A stretch of 64,000 bases of DNA from Kiloniella spongiae (GCF_001026905.1 NZ_LAQL01000016.1:35593-99592), one strand, 5' to 3'. Shown: positions 46,056-56,189, numbered from the stretch's first letter. Made by a program: numbers and translations. The notes: a model not told the origin generated them from the sequence alone.

Positions 46056-46091
46056 AAGGGTTCAAAGTTTTTTAAAAAAGATTGAACCCTT
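46056..46091. repeat. Long inverted repeat upstream of the adhesin gene
   Basis: AAGGGTTCAA (46056-46065) and TTGAACCCTT (46082-46091) are perfect complements; between them six T and six A also pair, with only AG/GA apposed. No T-run follows. It lies in a 307-bp gap with no ORF, 119 bp upstream of the adhesin start and 154 bp after the kinase stop. It may be an operator or end the pump transcript. Confidence 0.6.
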
Positions 46092-46244
46092 CGTTATAAT
46101 TTATTGATGTCGAATGGTTTAATCCTCTGCACCACAGCGCAAAATTTCCTGTGAAATTTACCTGTGAACGAAAATTATTTTACTATGAAATAGTAAATTG
46201 AATATCACAAAAAAACCAAATAAAAACAGCATTTAAATCAAAAA

Positions 46245-47663
46245 TTAAATTGGAAAAATAACATCTACTTGAACGCCGGTCATATCCTCAGGATCACTTA
46301 ACAACACTTCGGCTCTGTGGATTTCTGCAACACGTTTGACAATTGACATACCTAGGCCAGAACCTGTTTCCTCTTCCCCGGCACCGCGCACAAATCGGTC
46401 AAAAATATAATCCCGCATGTAATCAGGAATCGGACGTCCGGTATTTTTAATACGCAGAGTGAGGTTAGAAGCGTTTGAAAATACTTCGATAGAGACCACA
46501 CCGTCTTCAGAACAATACCGCACCGCATTATCTACCAAATTACGGCATAAGACGCTAATTGCTGACGCAAGCCCTTTAAGATTACACTGATCAGAAAGGG
46601 ATATTCTGAAATCAATATTCTTTTCATTTATTTTATTACCGAGTTCTGCAGAAACATTTTGAATAATGTTACACAGATTAACGTCCTTGAGTTTCTCTTG
46701 TGCTGTTTTGGGATCAAGTCGGGCAAGGGTAACAAGCTGTTCAACAGTATGTGTCGCCCGGTCAACTCTGAGAGAAATGGCAGCAAGACCTTCTTTCTGC
46801 ACAGGATCATTTGTTTGACGCTCTCTTAACTGCGCCTCTGATTTAATCGCAGCTAAAGGCGTTAAAAGTTCATGTGCCGCATTTGCGGTAAACTTTTTTT
46901 CACTTTCAAGAGATGCATTCAGTTCTGTTTCATGACGTTTAATAACCTCATTGCACACATTAATTTTATCAATTAATGCCTTGATTTCTATGGGGTTTCT
47001 TTTTAATTTTATAATAGATGTATCTTTATCTTCTCTAGTCTCAATCTTCTCTGAGATTTCAATAATGGGCGAGATAGCTTTCTTTATTCCCAAGAAGAGA
47101 CCAATAAAACTCAGGGGAAGAATGACAAAAACATAGGGGAAATTTTCACTGATAAAAATAAATATGACCAATGCAAAAGGAAAGATACCTTCAAAGGCGA
47201 GTTCCATGTCCTCCGTAGCAACAGCCCAGGCATTTTTTCCCTCGATCTTTGTCGCATGAGTCAACCAGACGATATCATCGTCCTGATTCTGATCAAAGAA
47301 GGAACCTGCTCCTTCTTTTGTTGGTTCAGGCATCACAGGACTGATATAAGATTTGATGATAACCTCACCGTTATACCAAATTTGATAACTACTATCCGAA
47401 TCAAATCCAGCATCAACAAAGTTTGGAGGTGTTTGAGCAATCTGTTCCAGCCAATTTGTCAAAGCAGGGTCACCTTCATCAAAATAACTTAAGGGCAGGG
47501 CGCTTGCTAAAATCTCACTTCTGATTTCAAGGGCGTCTTCGGTCAAACTGACAATGAGCCCCTTTAAACCAAAGATAACTGTTGCAAAAACAAGTGCCCA
47601 GGTCAGCGACGTTATTGAAAAGGTATAGAGATAAAGCCGTGCCTTAACGGAAAAAAACATCAT
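46245..47663 (-). CDS. Sensor histidine kinase of the RND pump operon
   Basis: A 472-aa kinase. An N-terminal helix (about residues 13-35), a periplasmic sensing domain (40-160), a second hydrophobic stretch (160-195), then HisKA with H264 in FTANAAHELLTPLAAIK and an ATPase domain with LCRNLVDNAVRYC and GSGLGMSIVKR. The architecture resembles the QseC/PmrB type. It overlaps the response regulator gene by 4 bp and is the last gene of the five-gene operon. Confidence 0.92.
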   Translation of the reverse strand: MMFFSVKARLYLYTFSITSLTWALVFATVIFGLKGLIVSLTEDALEIRSEILASALPLSYFDEGDPALTNWLEQIAQTPPNFVDAGFDSDSSYQIWYNGEVIIKSYISPVMPEPTKEGAGSFFDQNQDDDIVWLTHATKIEGKNAWAVATEDMELAFEGIFPFALVIFIFISENFPYVFVILPLSFIGLFLGIKKAISPIIEISEKIETREDKDTSIIKLKRNPIEIKALIDKINVCNEVIKRHETELNASLESEKKFTANAAHELLTPLAAIKSEAQLRERQTNDPVQKEGLAAISLRVDRATHTVEQLVTLARLDPKTAQEKLKDVNLCNIIQNVSAELGNKINEKNIDFRISLSDQCNLKGLASAISVLCRNLVDNAVRYCSEDGVVSIEVFSNASNLTLRIKNTGRPIPDYMRDYIFDRFVRGAGEEETGSGLGMSIVKRVAEIHRAEVLLSDPEDMTGVQVDVIFPI

Positions 47664-48319
47664 ACACTTTCAACCTTATACCCCACACCGCGTAGGGTAG
47701 AGATAATATCAGACCCAAGACGTTTTCTCAGCCTTGATATTTGGGCTTCTATAGCATTCGGCGTCACACAGTTATCCCACGTATAAGCATATTCTTCTAA
47801 CTGGGATTTAGAAACATAACGTCCTGCGTTTTCCATTAACTTTTTTAGAATAATAAACTCGGTCTTGGATAATTGAATTTCAGTATCACCCAGTTTGACT
47901 TCGTGACGATCCGGACACAAGCTTAATTGACCGACAGTGATAATACTCGACGCACGAACTTCTCGACGTCGCCCCAAAGAACGAAGCCTTGCAAAAAGTT
48001 CATCCAGATCAAAAGGTTTGGTCAAGTAGTCATCTGCACCTCCATCCAGACCTTCTATCTTTTCCGATGTCGAGGTGCGTGCTGTTAGCATAAGCACCGG
48101 TAAGGTAATACCTTTGTTTCGGGCTTCTTTCAGAAAATCAATCCCCTGTTGATCAGGTAGCATCCAATCAAGAATAATAAGGTCAAAAACACTTACATCC
48201 AACGCAAGAGAGGCGTCTTCAGCAGATTTAACCCATTCGCACACACTTCCGTCATGATGCAGTGCTCGTTCCAATGTAGCCCCCAGTTGCGGATCATCTT
48301 CGACAAGTAAAACTTTCAT
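47660..48319 (-). CDS. OmpR/PhoB-family response regulator
   Basis: A 219-aa DNA-binding regulator. The receiver has VEDDP at the start, D51 in LIILDWMLPD and a lysine in LTKPFDL. The C-terminal winged helix follows (QLSKTEFIILKKLMENAG to LRKRLGSDIISTLRGVGYKV). It overlaps both the RND gene and the kinase gene by 4 bp, so expression is tightly coupled. It most likely controls its own operon. Confidence 0.94.
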   Translation of the reverse strand: MKVLLVEDDPQLGATLERALHHDGSVCEWVKSAEDASLALDVSVFDLIILDWMLPDQQGIDFLKEARNKGITLPVLMLTARTSTSEKIEGLDGGADDYLTKPFDLDELFARLRSLGRRREVRASSIITVGQLSLCPDRHEVKLGDTEIQLSKTEFIILKKLMENAGRYVSKSQLEEYAYTWDNCVTPNAIEAQISRLRKRLGSDIISTLRGVGYKVESV

Positions 48320-51300
48320 ACCTTAACTTTCACACCTGAGTTTGGATGATGATTTTGATTATCGTTGTGCATACTATTCCTAAAGAATGAGATTATCCGA
48401 AAGATATCAAGACCTATTTCATAAAGAGAAGGAATTAACAACAGGGTAACAAATGTTGCGAGTACAACACCGAATGCCAGGGATATGGCCATAGGAATAA
48501 CAAACTGAGCCTGATAACTTGTCTCGAATAAAATCGGTAACAACCCCAAAAATGTTGTCAGCGACGTCAAAACGATTGGCCTAAATCGTGAAATACTCCC
48601 ATGTAAAATAGCCACGGAATCCTTCACCCCCTTTTGCTTCAACTTATTTATCTGATCAATCAAAACCAAGTTATCGTTAATTACGACACCTGCTGCAGCA
48701 AGAACACCCATTATTGAAAATGCATTTATCTCCAAACCAAAAAGGCTATGCCCTAAAATAGCACCGACCAACCCAAATGGAACAGCCGTTAAAATAACAA
48801 AGGGCAACAGATAGGAGTTACTCCCAATCGCCAAGATGGCATAGATGACAAAGAAGAAAATAACATACAGCCGGAATGATTCTGAAAGGAACTCATCTTC
48901 TTCCTCGGCATCTCCATCCAGTTTATAGCTAAAGTTTGGGAATTCACTGCGTAGATCTGCGAGATAAAGATCATTAATCACTCCTAACAGTTCGAAACGC
49001 GTCCACTGATCTTCATCAAAATTGACATTGATTGTTGCTACTTGCTGGCCGTTAATCCGTTCTATATAACCGGGTGTTTTCGCATCGCTAAGTGTCGCAA
49101 CACTTGCGAATGGAACCAGGGTTTCCTGATCCTGAATTTTCACAGGAAAATCTTCAACATTCTCTATATAAAGTCGCTCACGATCCGGAAGACGTATATT
49201 AACATCCATGGTTTCCATAATCCCGGGTAATCGATCCACACGTGTTCCGTAAAAAGCCTCAGAGAGCTGATTGCTGATACTACTTACGTTTGCGCCAAAA
49301 CGCATGCCTTCGGGTAAGAGATTAATTAGAAACTCTTTTTGTTCCGTTCCTTGCGTAACTGTAAAATTAAAGACCCCATTGGTTCTGAGCAGCTTTTGTT
49401 TCAACGCATTAACGTGCAACGTTATTTGCTCAGAAGTTGCCCCAAAAACTTTCAACGAAATGCTATTGGCATCGCCATCTTCACTGGAAGAAAAATTAAC
49501 TTTTTTTGCATTTGCAATTACCCCAAGCTCTTTTTGCCATCGGGCTTCAATCTCTTCGACAGGAATTGTTTTCAGCGCATCCGAATCAAGTTCCACCAAC
49601 ATGTAGATATCATTATCCGCAATAAATGATGCTCTGTTTTTTATAAGCGTTGATAACGAAGCATCACCATCTTGCGCACTGTCATAATCAGATATTATGG
49701 CAGGAAGAACTGCTTCAAAAGATTCTTCTAAACGCAGCATTGTATCCTGCATCTCATCCGCCGTCGTTCCACGGTTCATAGAAATAGACGTGATAATTTG
49801 TCCTTCGACCATATTGGGGAAAAGTTGCATAGGAACCTTTCCCGATATGACTAAGCCAGCTGATAAAACGGCGATCGATAGAAAAATCGACAAACTAAAA
49901 TAACGCCAAACCACCGCTTTTTTAAGCAAGGGTCGATAAATCATCAAAATAACCACGCGCAATCCTTTTTGAAACTGTCGGCGCGGCATTTTGAGAATGT
50001 GAGTAAATCGACTGTCTCTGCCGGGTGTGAATGTGACCAGATGGCAAGGTAAGATCAGGAGAGATTCAACAAGTGAAAAACCAAGCACAGCAACAATGAT
50101 AAAAGAAATATCAAAAAGAAAGCTGCCGATAATACTCTTGAACATTAAGCCAGGAACAGCAGCAGCAATCGTTGTTAACACACCGAGGAAAACAGGTTTC
50201 CACACATCTTTAACGCCTAAAAAGGCTGATTTTGCACCCGGTCCATTCTTCTGCTGCCTGTTGTAAACACTTTCGCCAACAACGATAGCGTCATCAACAA
50301 CAACCCCCAGGATCAATAAGAAGGCAAAGGTCGAGAGATGGTTGAGAGAAATATCAAAAGCGGGGAGGAGCCAAATCCCGCCAGTAAAAGAAAGAACAAT
50401 CCCGGTACAGACCCAAAATGCAAGTTTAAGATTAAGAAAAAGGATCAAAACCACAAATACCAAGCATAACCCGACCAAAGCATTATCAAGCAGCATAGTC
50501 AAACGCTGTGCAATATCTTTGCTGTCATCCAGCCAAATGGTGATACCAACATTTTGCGGTAATCTGTTTTTTATCTCCTCTATTTTACGCCCGATTTCTT
50601 CTCTTACGCCAAGAAGATCCTGTCCTTCTGAAATAAAAACCTCTAACCCGGATGCGTTTTCTCCGTTAAAACGGCTGATAAAATTTACATCTTTGCGATC
50701 AAATTTTATCACGGCTATTTCGCCCAAGAGAATTTTTTCGCCTGTATTTTTATTTACAATAGAAATGTATTCAAAATCATCCGGGTGATAAGCTCTTTCG
50801 TTTCCTCGAATAGATATTTGATTGCTGCCATGTCCAATGGAACCTGCCGCTACATTTATCGAAGCAACAGAGATCGCATTGGATATATCTTTCAGGGTGA
50901 GGCCGGTTCGTCTTAATTCATCAGAAGATATTTCGATTGATATTTCACGCTTAGGCGCAGAAAAGAGTTTTACATCGCTTGCGCTGGTTTCGCTGATAAG
51001 TCTGTTTTTCACCTCTTCGCCAATACGGGTCAGAGCCTCTAAATCAACGTTGCCATGAATAGCAATATCCAGAATGCGGTCTCGATCTTTGGTTTCTGTT
51101 ATTTGGGGGCGCTCAATCCCTTGCGGTAAAGATCCAAGAGCATCAATTTTTCTTTTTATTTCAGATACTTTTTCATCAATATTGACATCAGAGTAAAAAA
51201 AGATCGTTGTTGTGCCGACCTCTTCAACTGCAAAAGAATATATGTTTTTTATACCCTCTATGCTTTTGAGTGCATTTTCTACAGGTATCGAAATATTACG

Positions 51301-51483
51301 GGCAATAATTTCAGGCGTCGCGCCGTCGTATTCAATTGTTACATCAACAGCATTTAACTTCGCAGGGGGAAATATTTGCGTTTTCAGATCAAAACTGGAA
51401 ACGACACCACCTAGTAATATAACGACCATTAACAGGTTGCAGGTTACCGGGTTTTTGACAAACCAATGAAGTATTTTATTCAT
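48316..51483 (-). CDS. RND efflux pump permease (HAE1/AcrB-type family)
   Basis: A 1055-aa inner-membrane proton-driven transporter with the duplicated RND layout: TM1, large periplasmic loop, TM2-6, TM7, second loop, TM8-12. Seen blocks are GATPEIIARNISIPVENALKSIEG near the N-terminus, LGVVVDDAIVVGESVYN (the proton-relay aspartates) and a C-terminal FRPIVLTSLTTFLGLLPIL. Substrates are not predictable; multidrug or metabolite export is usual for the family. It overlaps the adaptor by 8 bp and the regulator by 4. Confidence 0.94.
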   Translation of the reverse strand: MNKILHWFVKNPVTCNLLMVVILLGGVVSSFDLKTQIFPPAKLNAVDVTIEYDGATPEIIARNISIPVENALKSIEGIKNIYSFAVEEVGTTTIFFYSDVNIDEKVSEIKRKIDALGSLPQGIERPQITETKDRDRILDIAIHGNVDLEALTRIGEEVKNRLISETSASDVKLFSAPKREISIEISSDELRRTGLTLKDISNAISVASINVAAGSIGHGSNQISIRGNERAYHPDDFEYISIVNKNTGEKILLGEIAVIKFDRKDVNFISRFNGENASGLEVFISEGQDLLGVREEIGRKIEEIKNRLPQNVGITIWLDDSKDIAQRLTMLLDNALVGLCLVFVVLILFLNLKLAFWVCTGIVLSFTGGIWLLPAFDISLNHLSTFAFLLILGVVVDDAIVVGESVYNRQQKNGPGAKSAFLGVKDVWKPVFLGVLTTIAAAVPGLMFKSIIGSFLFDISFIIVAVLGFSLVESLLILPCHLVTFTPGRDSRFTHILKMPRRQFQKGLRVVILMIYRPLLKKAVVWRYFSLSIFLSIAVLSAGLVISGKVPMQLFPNMVEGQIITSISMNRGTTADEMQDTMLRLEESFEAVLPAIISDYDSAQDGDASLSTLIKNRASFIADNDIYMLVELDSDALKTIPVEEIEARWQKELGVIANAKKVNFSSSEDGDANSISLKVFGATSEQITLHVNALKQKLLRTNGVFNFTVTQGTEQKEFLINLLPEGMRFGANVSSISNQLSEAFYGTRVDRLPGIMETMDVNIRLPDRERLYIENVEDFPVKIQDQETLVPFASVATLSDAKTPGYIERINGQQVATINVNFDEDQWTRFELLGVINDLYLADLRSEFPNFSYKLDGDAEEEDEFLSESFRLYVIFFFVIYAILAIGSNSYLLPFVILTAVPFGLVGAILGHSLFGLEINAFSIMGVLAAAGVVINDNLVLIDQINKLKQKGVKDSVAILHGSISRFRPIVLTSLTTFLGLLPILFETSYQAQFVIPMAISLAFGVVLATFVTLLLIPSLYEIGLDIFRIISFFRNSMHNDNQNHHPNSGVKVKV

Positions 51484-52738
51484 TGATCAAAACCACTTGA
51501 TTGCTGCTGTTTTCAAGATTTGAATTGTTGATAGCTAAGCTTTTAATAGAATCTAATTTACCAACAGCACCATTCGAATTCGTTCTAATCTTCATTCCTT
51601 CGACAAAGATTTCTGGTGGTTGGGTTAAAACTTTTGTGGGTAGTTTTATATCTGCCGTAAAATAAACTTGCCCTGTATCTTTGTGGTGAATGTTGATTTT
51701 TAACTGGCGAACAAAATCATTATGATCAACCACGAGAACACTATCTCTCATATAAAGAGTGCTCGCAGGTACCCGATACATATTTGATATTATTTCAGAC
51801 TTTATTTCGGCAAAAATAAAGGTACCGGATAATAAAGGATTCAAAGCAGAATTCGCCTTAGCGGTAACATTGGCAATCAACATGTATTGATTGGTTTGTT
51901 TTTGAACTTCTTTTTCCATGCCAATAACTTGTCCAGTCCAATGCTGATTATCTTTTCGCTGCGGATCTCGTATTGTGATCGTTTTTGATTGAATATTTTT
52001 TTCAATGAGTGAAAGACTATCCAGTTGACGGCGTGTTACAGGCAACCTGACCTCCAACAGTCTATCAGAAAAAAACTTCGCTACATTTGTACCCGCTGAA
52101 ACATATTGTCCAACAGCAGCTAACTTTTCTCGTATAGCACCAGCATAGGGCGCTACAATTGTCGTTCTGGAAAGGGCGAGCAATGCTTTCTTCTGCTCGG
52201 ACTTTGCCGCCCCTAAATTTGCCTTTGCTTCGTTTAACTGCGGTATTCGTAAAGTCAGGGGTGAGGGAGATCCTTTACCGTATTTTTCCCACTCTAATTT
52301 TGCGAGTTTTGATTCAGCCTGTTCCTTGATCAACTTTTGTTGTGCGCCCGCTACATTTGCCTTAGCGGTCGCGAGTGAAAGTTCATAATCACGCGCATCA
52401 ATTTGAAAGAGAAAATCTCCCTTTTCGAAACGATCGCCAACCTTAAGATCATTTGCTGTTTTTGTCACAAGGCCAGAAACTTGTGCCGTTAAAGTTGTCT
52501 CAAATTTGGGATGCACGATGCCTTGTGTTTTAATGGTAAAGTGCTGTTGTTTCGCAACGATATCGTAGGTCGATAATTTTAGTAATTCTGGCTGTTTCGC
52601 GATCTCGGCAATGACCGGTTTTTCATCCTCAATCAAAACCAAGGTCATCAATACTGATGCCGTCAAAACTAGAATTGGAAAAATCAGTTTTAACAATAAA
52701 ATTGTTGTCTTTCTTAGTGATAAATCAAAAGGCATCAA
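51476..52738 (-). CDS. Membrane fusion (periplasmic adaptor) protein of the RND pump
   Basis: A 420-aa adaptor with an N-terminal membrane anchor, a barrel-sandwich lipoyl half-motif (VSGLVTKTANDLKVGDRFEKGDFLFQID), a helical hairpin that contacts the outer-membrane channel and a second lipoyl half (ALSRTTIVAPYAGAIREKL). It bridges the pump and the outer-membrane factor. It overlaps the OMF gene by 4 bp and the pump gene by 8 bp. Confidence 0.92.
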   Translation of the reverse strand: MMPFDLSLRKTTILLLKLIFPILVLTASVLMTLVLIEDEKPVIAEIAKQPELLKLSTYDIVAKQQHFTIKTQGIVHPKFETTLTAQVSGLVTKTANDLKVGDRFEKGDFLFQIDARDYELSLATAKANVAGAQQKLIKEQAESKLAKLEWEKYGKGSPSPLTLRIPQLNEAKANLGAAKSEQKKALLALSRTTIVAPYAGAIREKLAAVGQYVSAGTNVAKFFSDRLLEVRLPVTRRQLDSLSLIEKNIQSKTITIRDPQRKDNQHWTGQVIGMEKEVQKQTNQYMLIANVTAKANSALNPLLSGTFIFAEIKSEIISNMYRVPASTLYMRDSVLVVDHNDFVRQLKINIHHKDTGQVYFTADIKLPTKVLTQPPEIFVEGMKIRTNSNGAVGKLDSIKSLAINNSNLENSSNQVVLINE

Positions 52739-54222
52739 AAATTCCTGTTATCTTCTGATAATTCTAGATCTGACTGTATAAATTTTTGCAGCGGTGTGTT
52801 ATGACCACCAAGGGCTAGGTAGAGGTTTACCCGCGATAAAAGTCTTTGTTTTTGAATGTTGACCAATCGAGATTTACTCACAAAAAACCTTTGCTGAGCC
52901 TGCAACAAATCCAAAATAGAGATCAAACCGCTATAATATTTTTGCCTTGATAGATTTTGCCCCTGTTCTGCCATCAATGCCGCACGGCTTAACTCTTCTT
53001 CTTGTTTTTTGAGGTAAATTTCATTTCCAAGATAGTTTTCAACTTCATCAAACGCCTTCAAAGCCGTGCTCACATACTCGGCAATAGTTTCATCTTCAAT
53101 CGCCTTATTCTGGGCAATGACAGCGCGACGCTGACCTCCGTCATAAATCGGTTGAATAATATTGCCCGCAATAGATGCAACAAGACTGTAAGGATCAAAA
53201 AGATCACTCAGTTTTCTATTCTGATAACTCGTACTCTGTGTCAGGGATAACTTGGGTAATCGGTTGGTTTCTGCTGCATTCAGATTATGATGCGCTGCGA
53301 TTACCTTCTGCTCTGCAATTAAAAGGTCAGGGCGACGAACCAATAAATCAGAAGGAATACCAGCAGAGAAGTCCGTTACTATTTGTGGAAATTCTTTAGA
53401 ACCTTGAATTTTTCCAGAAGGGTATCTTCCCAAAATTAATTCAAATTTTCTAGTAGCTTGGGATCGTTCGCTAACTTTTGATGTTAATGTTGAATCTGTA
53501 TTTGCAAGGTCGGTTTCCACAAGACGTAGATCCAAGATGGACCCAATTCCTTGTTGATATCTATCCTGTGTTCGCTCTACAATTTCAATTAAATTTCTCT
53601 TCTCCTGACGTGCGATATCCAGTTGCTTTTCCAAAGCAATAAGCTCAATCCATTGCACCACGATCCGTGTCGCAACTGATAATTCTGCAAACTCAACATC
53701 GCGTTGTCTTTGCAACAATGTACTATATGAGGCTTGTGATTCAGACTCTAAGCGCCCCCAAATATCGATTTCCCACGAAATCCTTGCTTCAGCCTTGAAA
53801 GAATTCTCATAACTTTTAATTCGTTCTCCGCTGGGGCCTTTTGATGAACTTTTGGTTCTGCTGGCATCCCCAAATAAATCAATCTTTGGAAAGAAAGCAG
53901 ATTCAGAGACTTCGTATTGAGCAATCTGTTGTTCTAAACGTGCCTTTACCGATTTTAGTTCAGGATTATTTTTTATTCCCTCAACAATAAATTCACTGAC
54001 TTTCTGATGAAAATCTGGCGTAAACCATGTTTCAGAAACTGAAATAACTGAACTTTTATCAACCTCCGCGCCCTGTTGAGATGACCATGTATCAGCAATC
54101 TCGGGTAGCGTCGCTTTATAATCAGGCAAATCTGTCGAAATGACACACCCCTGCACGGCAATGATACTCATTGCCGCAACAAATCGGGGAAAGTAGAGTT
54201 CAGATAGTTTAATCCAATACAT
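52735..54222 (-). CDS. Outer-membrane efflux channel lipoprotein (TolC/NodT family)
   Basis: A 495-aa outer-membrane factor with a signal peptide ending in a VQGC lipobox, the FPKIDLFGDASRTKSS strand and two long-helix repeats, and near the C-terminus a coiled coil with QQRFFVSKSRLVNIQKQRL. It forms the trimeric exit duct of the tripartite pump. I prefer ATG 54222; the frame is open to TTG 54252, but that start lies within a hairpin and adds no signal-peptide feature. It heads the OMF-MFP-RND-RR-HK operon. Confidence 0.9.
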   Translation of the reverse strand: MYWIKLSELYFPRFVAAMSIIAVQGCVISTDLPDYKATLPEIADTWSSQQGAEVDKSSVISVSETWFTPDFHQKVSEFIVEGIKNNPELKSVKARLEQQIAQYEVSESAFFPKIDLFGDASRTKSSSKGPSGERIKSYENSFKAEARISWEIDIWGRLESESQASYSTLLQRQRDVEFAELSVATRIVVQWIELIALEKQLDIARQEKRNLIEIVERTQDRYQQGIGSILDLRLVETDLANTDSTLTSKVSERSQATRKFELILGRYPSGKIQGSKEFPQIVTDFSAGIPSDLLVRRPDLLIAEQKVIAAHHNLNAAETNRLPKLSLTQSTSYQNRKLSDLFDPYSLVASIAGNIIQPIYDGGQRRAVIAQNKAIEDETIAEYVSTALKAFDEVENYLGNEIYLKKQEEELSRAALMAEQGQNLSRQKYYSGLISILDLLQAQQRFFVSKSRLVNIQKQRLLSRVNLYLALGGHNTPLQKFIQSDLELSEDNRNF

Positions 54223-54250
54223 AAAGCCCAAGATAAAATCTGAGCCTGAC

Positions 54251-54292
54251 AAAACGCTGACGATAGAAACAAGTAATAAAAATCAGCGTTTT
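54251..54292 (-). other. Hairpin upstream of the RND operon and downstream of phaC
   Basis: AAAACGCTGA and TCAGCGTTTT pair perfectly across a 22-base loop. It lies between phaC and the efflux channel gene on the same strand and could end phaC transcription or regulate the operon leader. No T-run follows it on the minus strand. Confidence 0.55.
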
Positions 54293-54332
54293 GTAAAAAA
54301 TTGTACAGTAATATGGAGAATAAATATCTGCC

Positions 54333-56189
54333 TTATCGAGACTTCACATAACGCCCTGGAGCAGGTTCTATTACCTTCAAAGCTTTATCTTTAAACATTC
54401 CCTCACCAGGAGTTCGGGCAGGGACAAATTTTCCGCTTTTTTTCTGCGCCCATTTCGCCCAGTGCGGCCACCATGATCCCGGATGTTCTTTTGCTCCCTC
54501 TAACCACTGGTCCGGATCATCAGGAGTTTCAGAATTAATCCAGTGAGAATACTTTTCTGCAGCAGGCGGATTAATAATCCCGGCAATATGCCCCGACGCC
54601 GCAAGGACAAACTCTTTTTCACCTGAAAAGTGCTTCGTATTGGCATAGGTGGATTTCCATGGAGCAATGTGATCTTCTTTTGCAGAGATCATAAAGCTTG
54701 GCACATCTATCTTGCCCAAATCAATTGGCACGCCATCTAATATAATTCCACCTGGTTCAACCAATTTGTTATCCAGATACATGTTACGAAGGTAAAAAGA
54801 ATGCATCTTCGCAGGCATTCTCGTTGTATCAGAATTCCAGTAAAGCAAATCAAAAGGAAAGGGGGTTTTGCCAAGCAAATAGTTGTTCACGACAAAAGAC
54901 CAGATGAGATCATTCGCCCGTAACATATTGAAGGTCGTTCCCATTTCAGCCCCGTCAAGATAGCCTCGGTCAGACATTTTCTTTTCAAGAACTTCCATCT
55001 GTTCTTCATCAATGAAAACTCTAAGTTCGCCCGCCTCGGCAAAATCAGTCATTGTGACAAAGAACGTACCGCTTTTAATACGTTTATCTTTCTTTTCAGC
55101 CATATAAGCCAAAGTCGAAGCCAGTAAGGTTCCCCCCAGACAATACCCAATGACATTAACATCTTTGACGCCTGTTGCCTCTTCAATCGCATCAAGTGCG
55201 GCGAGGGGTCCACGGAGCATATAATTTTCAAACGAGTAATGCGCCAAGCTCTCATCCGGGTTCACCCAGGAAATCATGAAGACAGTAAAACCCTGTTCCA
55301 CAGCCCACTTCACGAAGGAGTTTTTAGCTTTAAGATCCAGAATGTAGAATTTATTAATCCAGGGAGGTATAATCATAAGGGGACGAGAATAAACTTTCTC
55401 TGTCGTTGGCGCGTATTGAATAAGCTGCATAAGCTCATTCTCATATATAACACTGCCTTCTGACGTTGCGATGTTTTCGCCCAAAGCAAAAGCATCTTCA
55501 TCCGTCATTTTAATACGACCTTTTTCCAGATCGGAAATTAAATGTTCCAACCCTTGTAGCAAATTTTTACCACCAGATTCTGCCGTTGCACGTAAAATTT
55601 GAGGGTTCGTCATCAAAAAATTACTTGGCGAAAGCGCGTCCAAGAACTGTTTCGTATAAAAATCTACCTTTCGCGCATCTTCCTCGCTAAGACCGTCAAC
55701 ATCCTTAACAGAGGTATGAATAGTGTTCGCCGTTAAAAGATAAGATTGTTTAAGGAAGTGAAAAAATGGATTATCTTCCCACGCTTCATCTTGAAAGCGT
55801 CGATCCCCTTTTTTCTTTTTCTGACTCTTACTTTTGGCCGTCTGATGATCAGAAGACGATTCTCTTCCGTCATTGGATTGATGTTCAGGAGATTTATGTT
55901 CTGGATTAAAGAAATTATTCGATGCTTCCAGCCACAGAGAGTTATATCCCTGCCATAAATCAGTTTGCAACTTGACCGCTTTTTCAGGATCAGACCAAAA
56001 TTGTTGCGATAGCTCCCAGAATGCCTTGCCAATCCGCATGGGATCAGGCTCATTTTCTAGCGTTTGTCCGCTTTGTTGGATTAAAAAGCGTTCAATCATT
56101 GCCTGAGATTTCTCAGAAATTGCTGTCATTGTTTCAGTAATTTCTGCGGGATCAGGTAGCTTTATTCCCTCGGGGTGTTGATCGACCAT
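54333..56189 (-). CDS. phaC: Class I poly(3-hydroxyalkanoate) synthase
   Basis: A 618-aa polymerase that builds PHB from 3-hydroxybutyryl-CoA. The catalytic cysteine is C350 in the lipase-like box VIGYCLGGTLL; the aspartate (SAKEDHIAPW) and histidine (ASGHIAGI) of the triad are also visible. An unusual lysine- and serine-rich insert occupies residues about 98-131, within the variable N-terminal domain. phaA/phaB are not adjacent. It is divergent from the OmpA-like lipoprotein gene. Confidence 0.95.
   Translation of the reverse strand: MVDQHPEGIKLPDPAEITETMTAISEKSQAMIERFLIQQSGQTLENEPDPMRIGKAFWELSQQFWSDPEKAVKLQTDLWQGYNSLWLEASNNFFNPEHKSPEHQSNDGRESSSDHQTAKSKSQKKKKGDRRFQDEAWEDNPFFHFLKQSYLLTANTIHTSVKDVDGLSEEDARKVDFYTKQFLDALSPSNFLMTNPQILRATAESGGKNLLQGLEHLISDLEKGRIKMTDEDAFALGENIATSEGSVIYENELMQLIQYAPTTEKVYSRPLMIIPPWINKFYILDLKAKNSFVKWAVEQGFTVFMISWVNPDESLAHYSFENYMLRGPLAALDAIEEATGVKDVNVIGYCLGGTLLASTLAYMAEKKDKRIKSGTFFVTMTDFAEAGELRVFIDEEQMEVLEKKMSDRGYLDGAEMGTTFNMLRANDLIWSFVVNNYLLGKTPFPFDLLYWNSDTTRMPAKMHSFYLRNMYLDNKLVEPGGIILDGVPIDLGKIDVPSFMISAKEDHIAPWKSTYANTKHFSGEKEFVLAASGHIAGIINPPAAEKYSHWINSETPDDPDQWLEGAKEHPGSWWPHWAKWAQKKSGKFVPARTPGEGMFKDKALKVIEPAPGRYVKSR

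Noticed and set aside
46245..54222. RND operon as the exporter of the RTX adhesin
   Set aside because: The pump is an RND permease with an RND-type adaptor; RTX proteins need an ABC-type T1SS, and the TolC-like subunit alone does not provide it.
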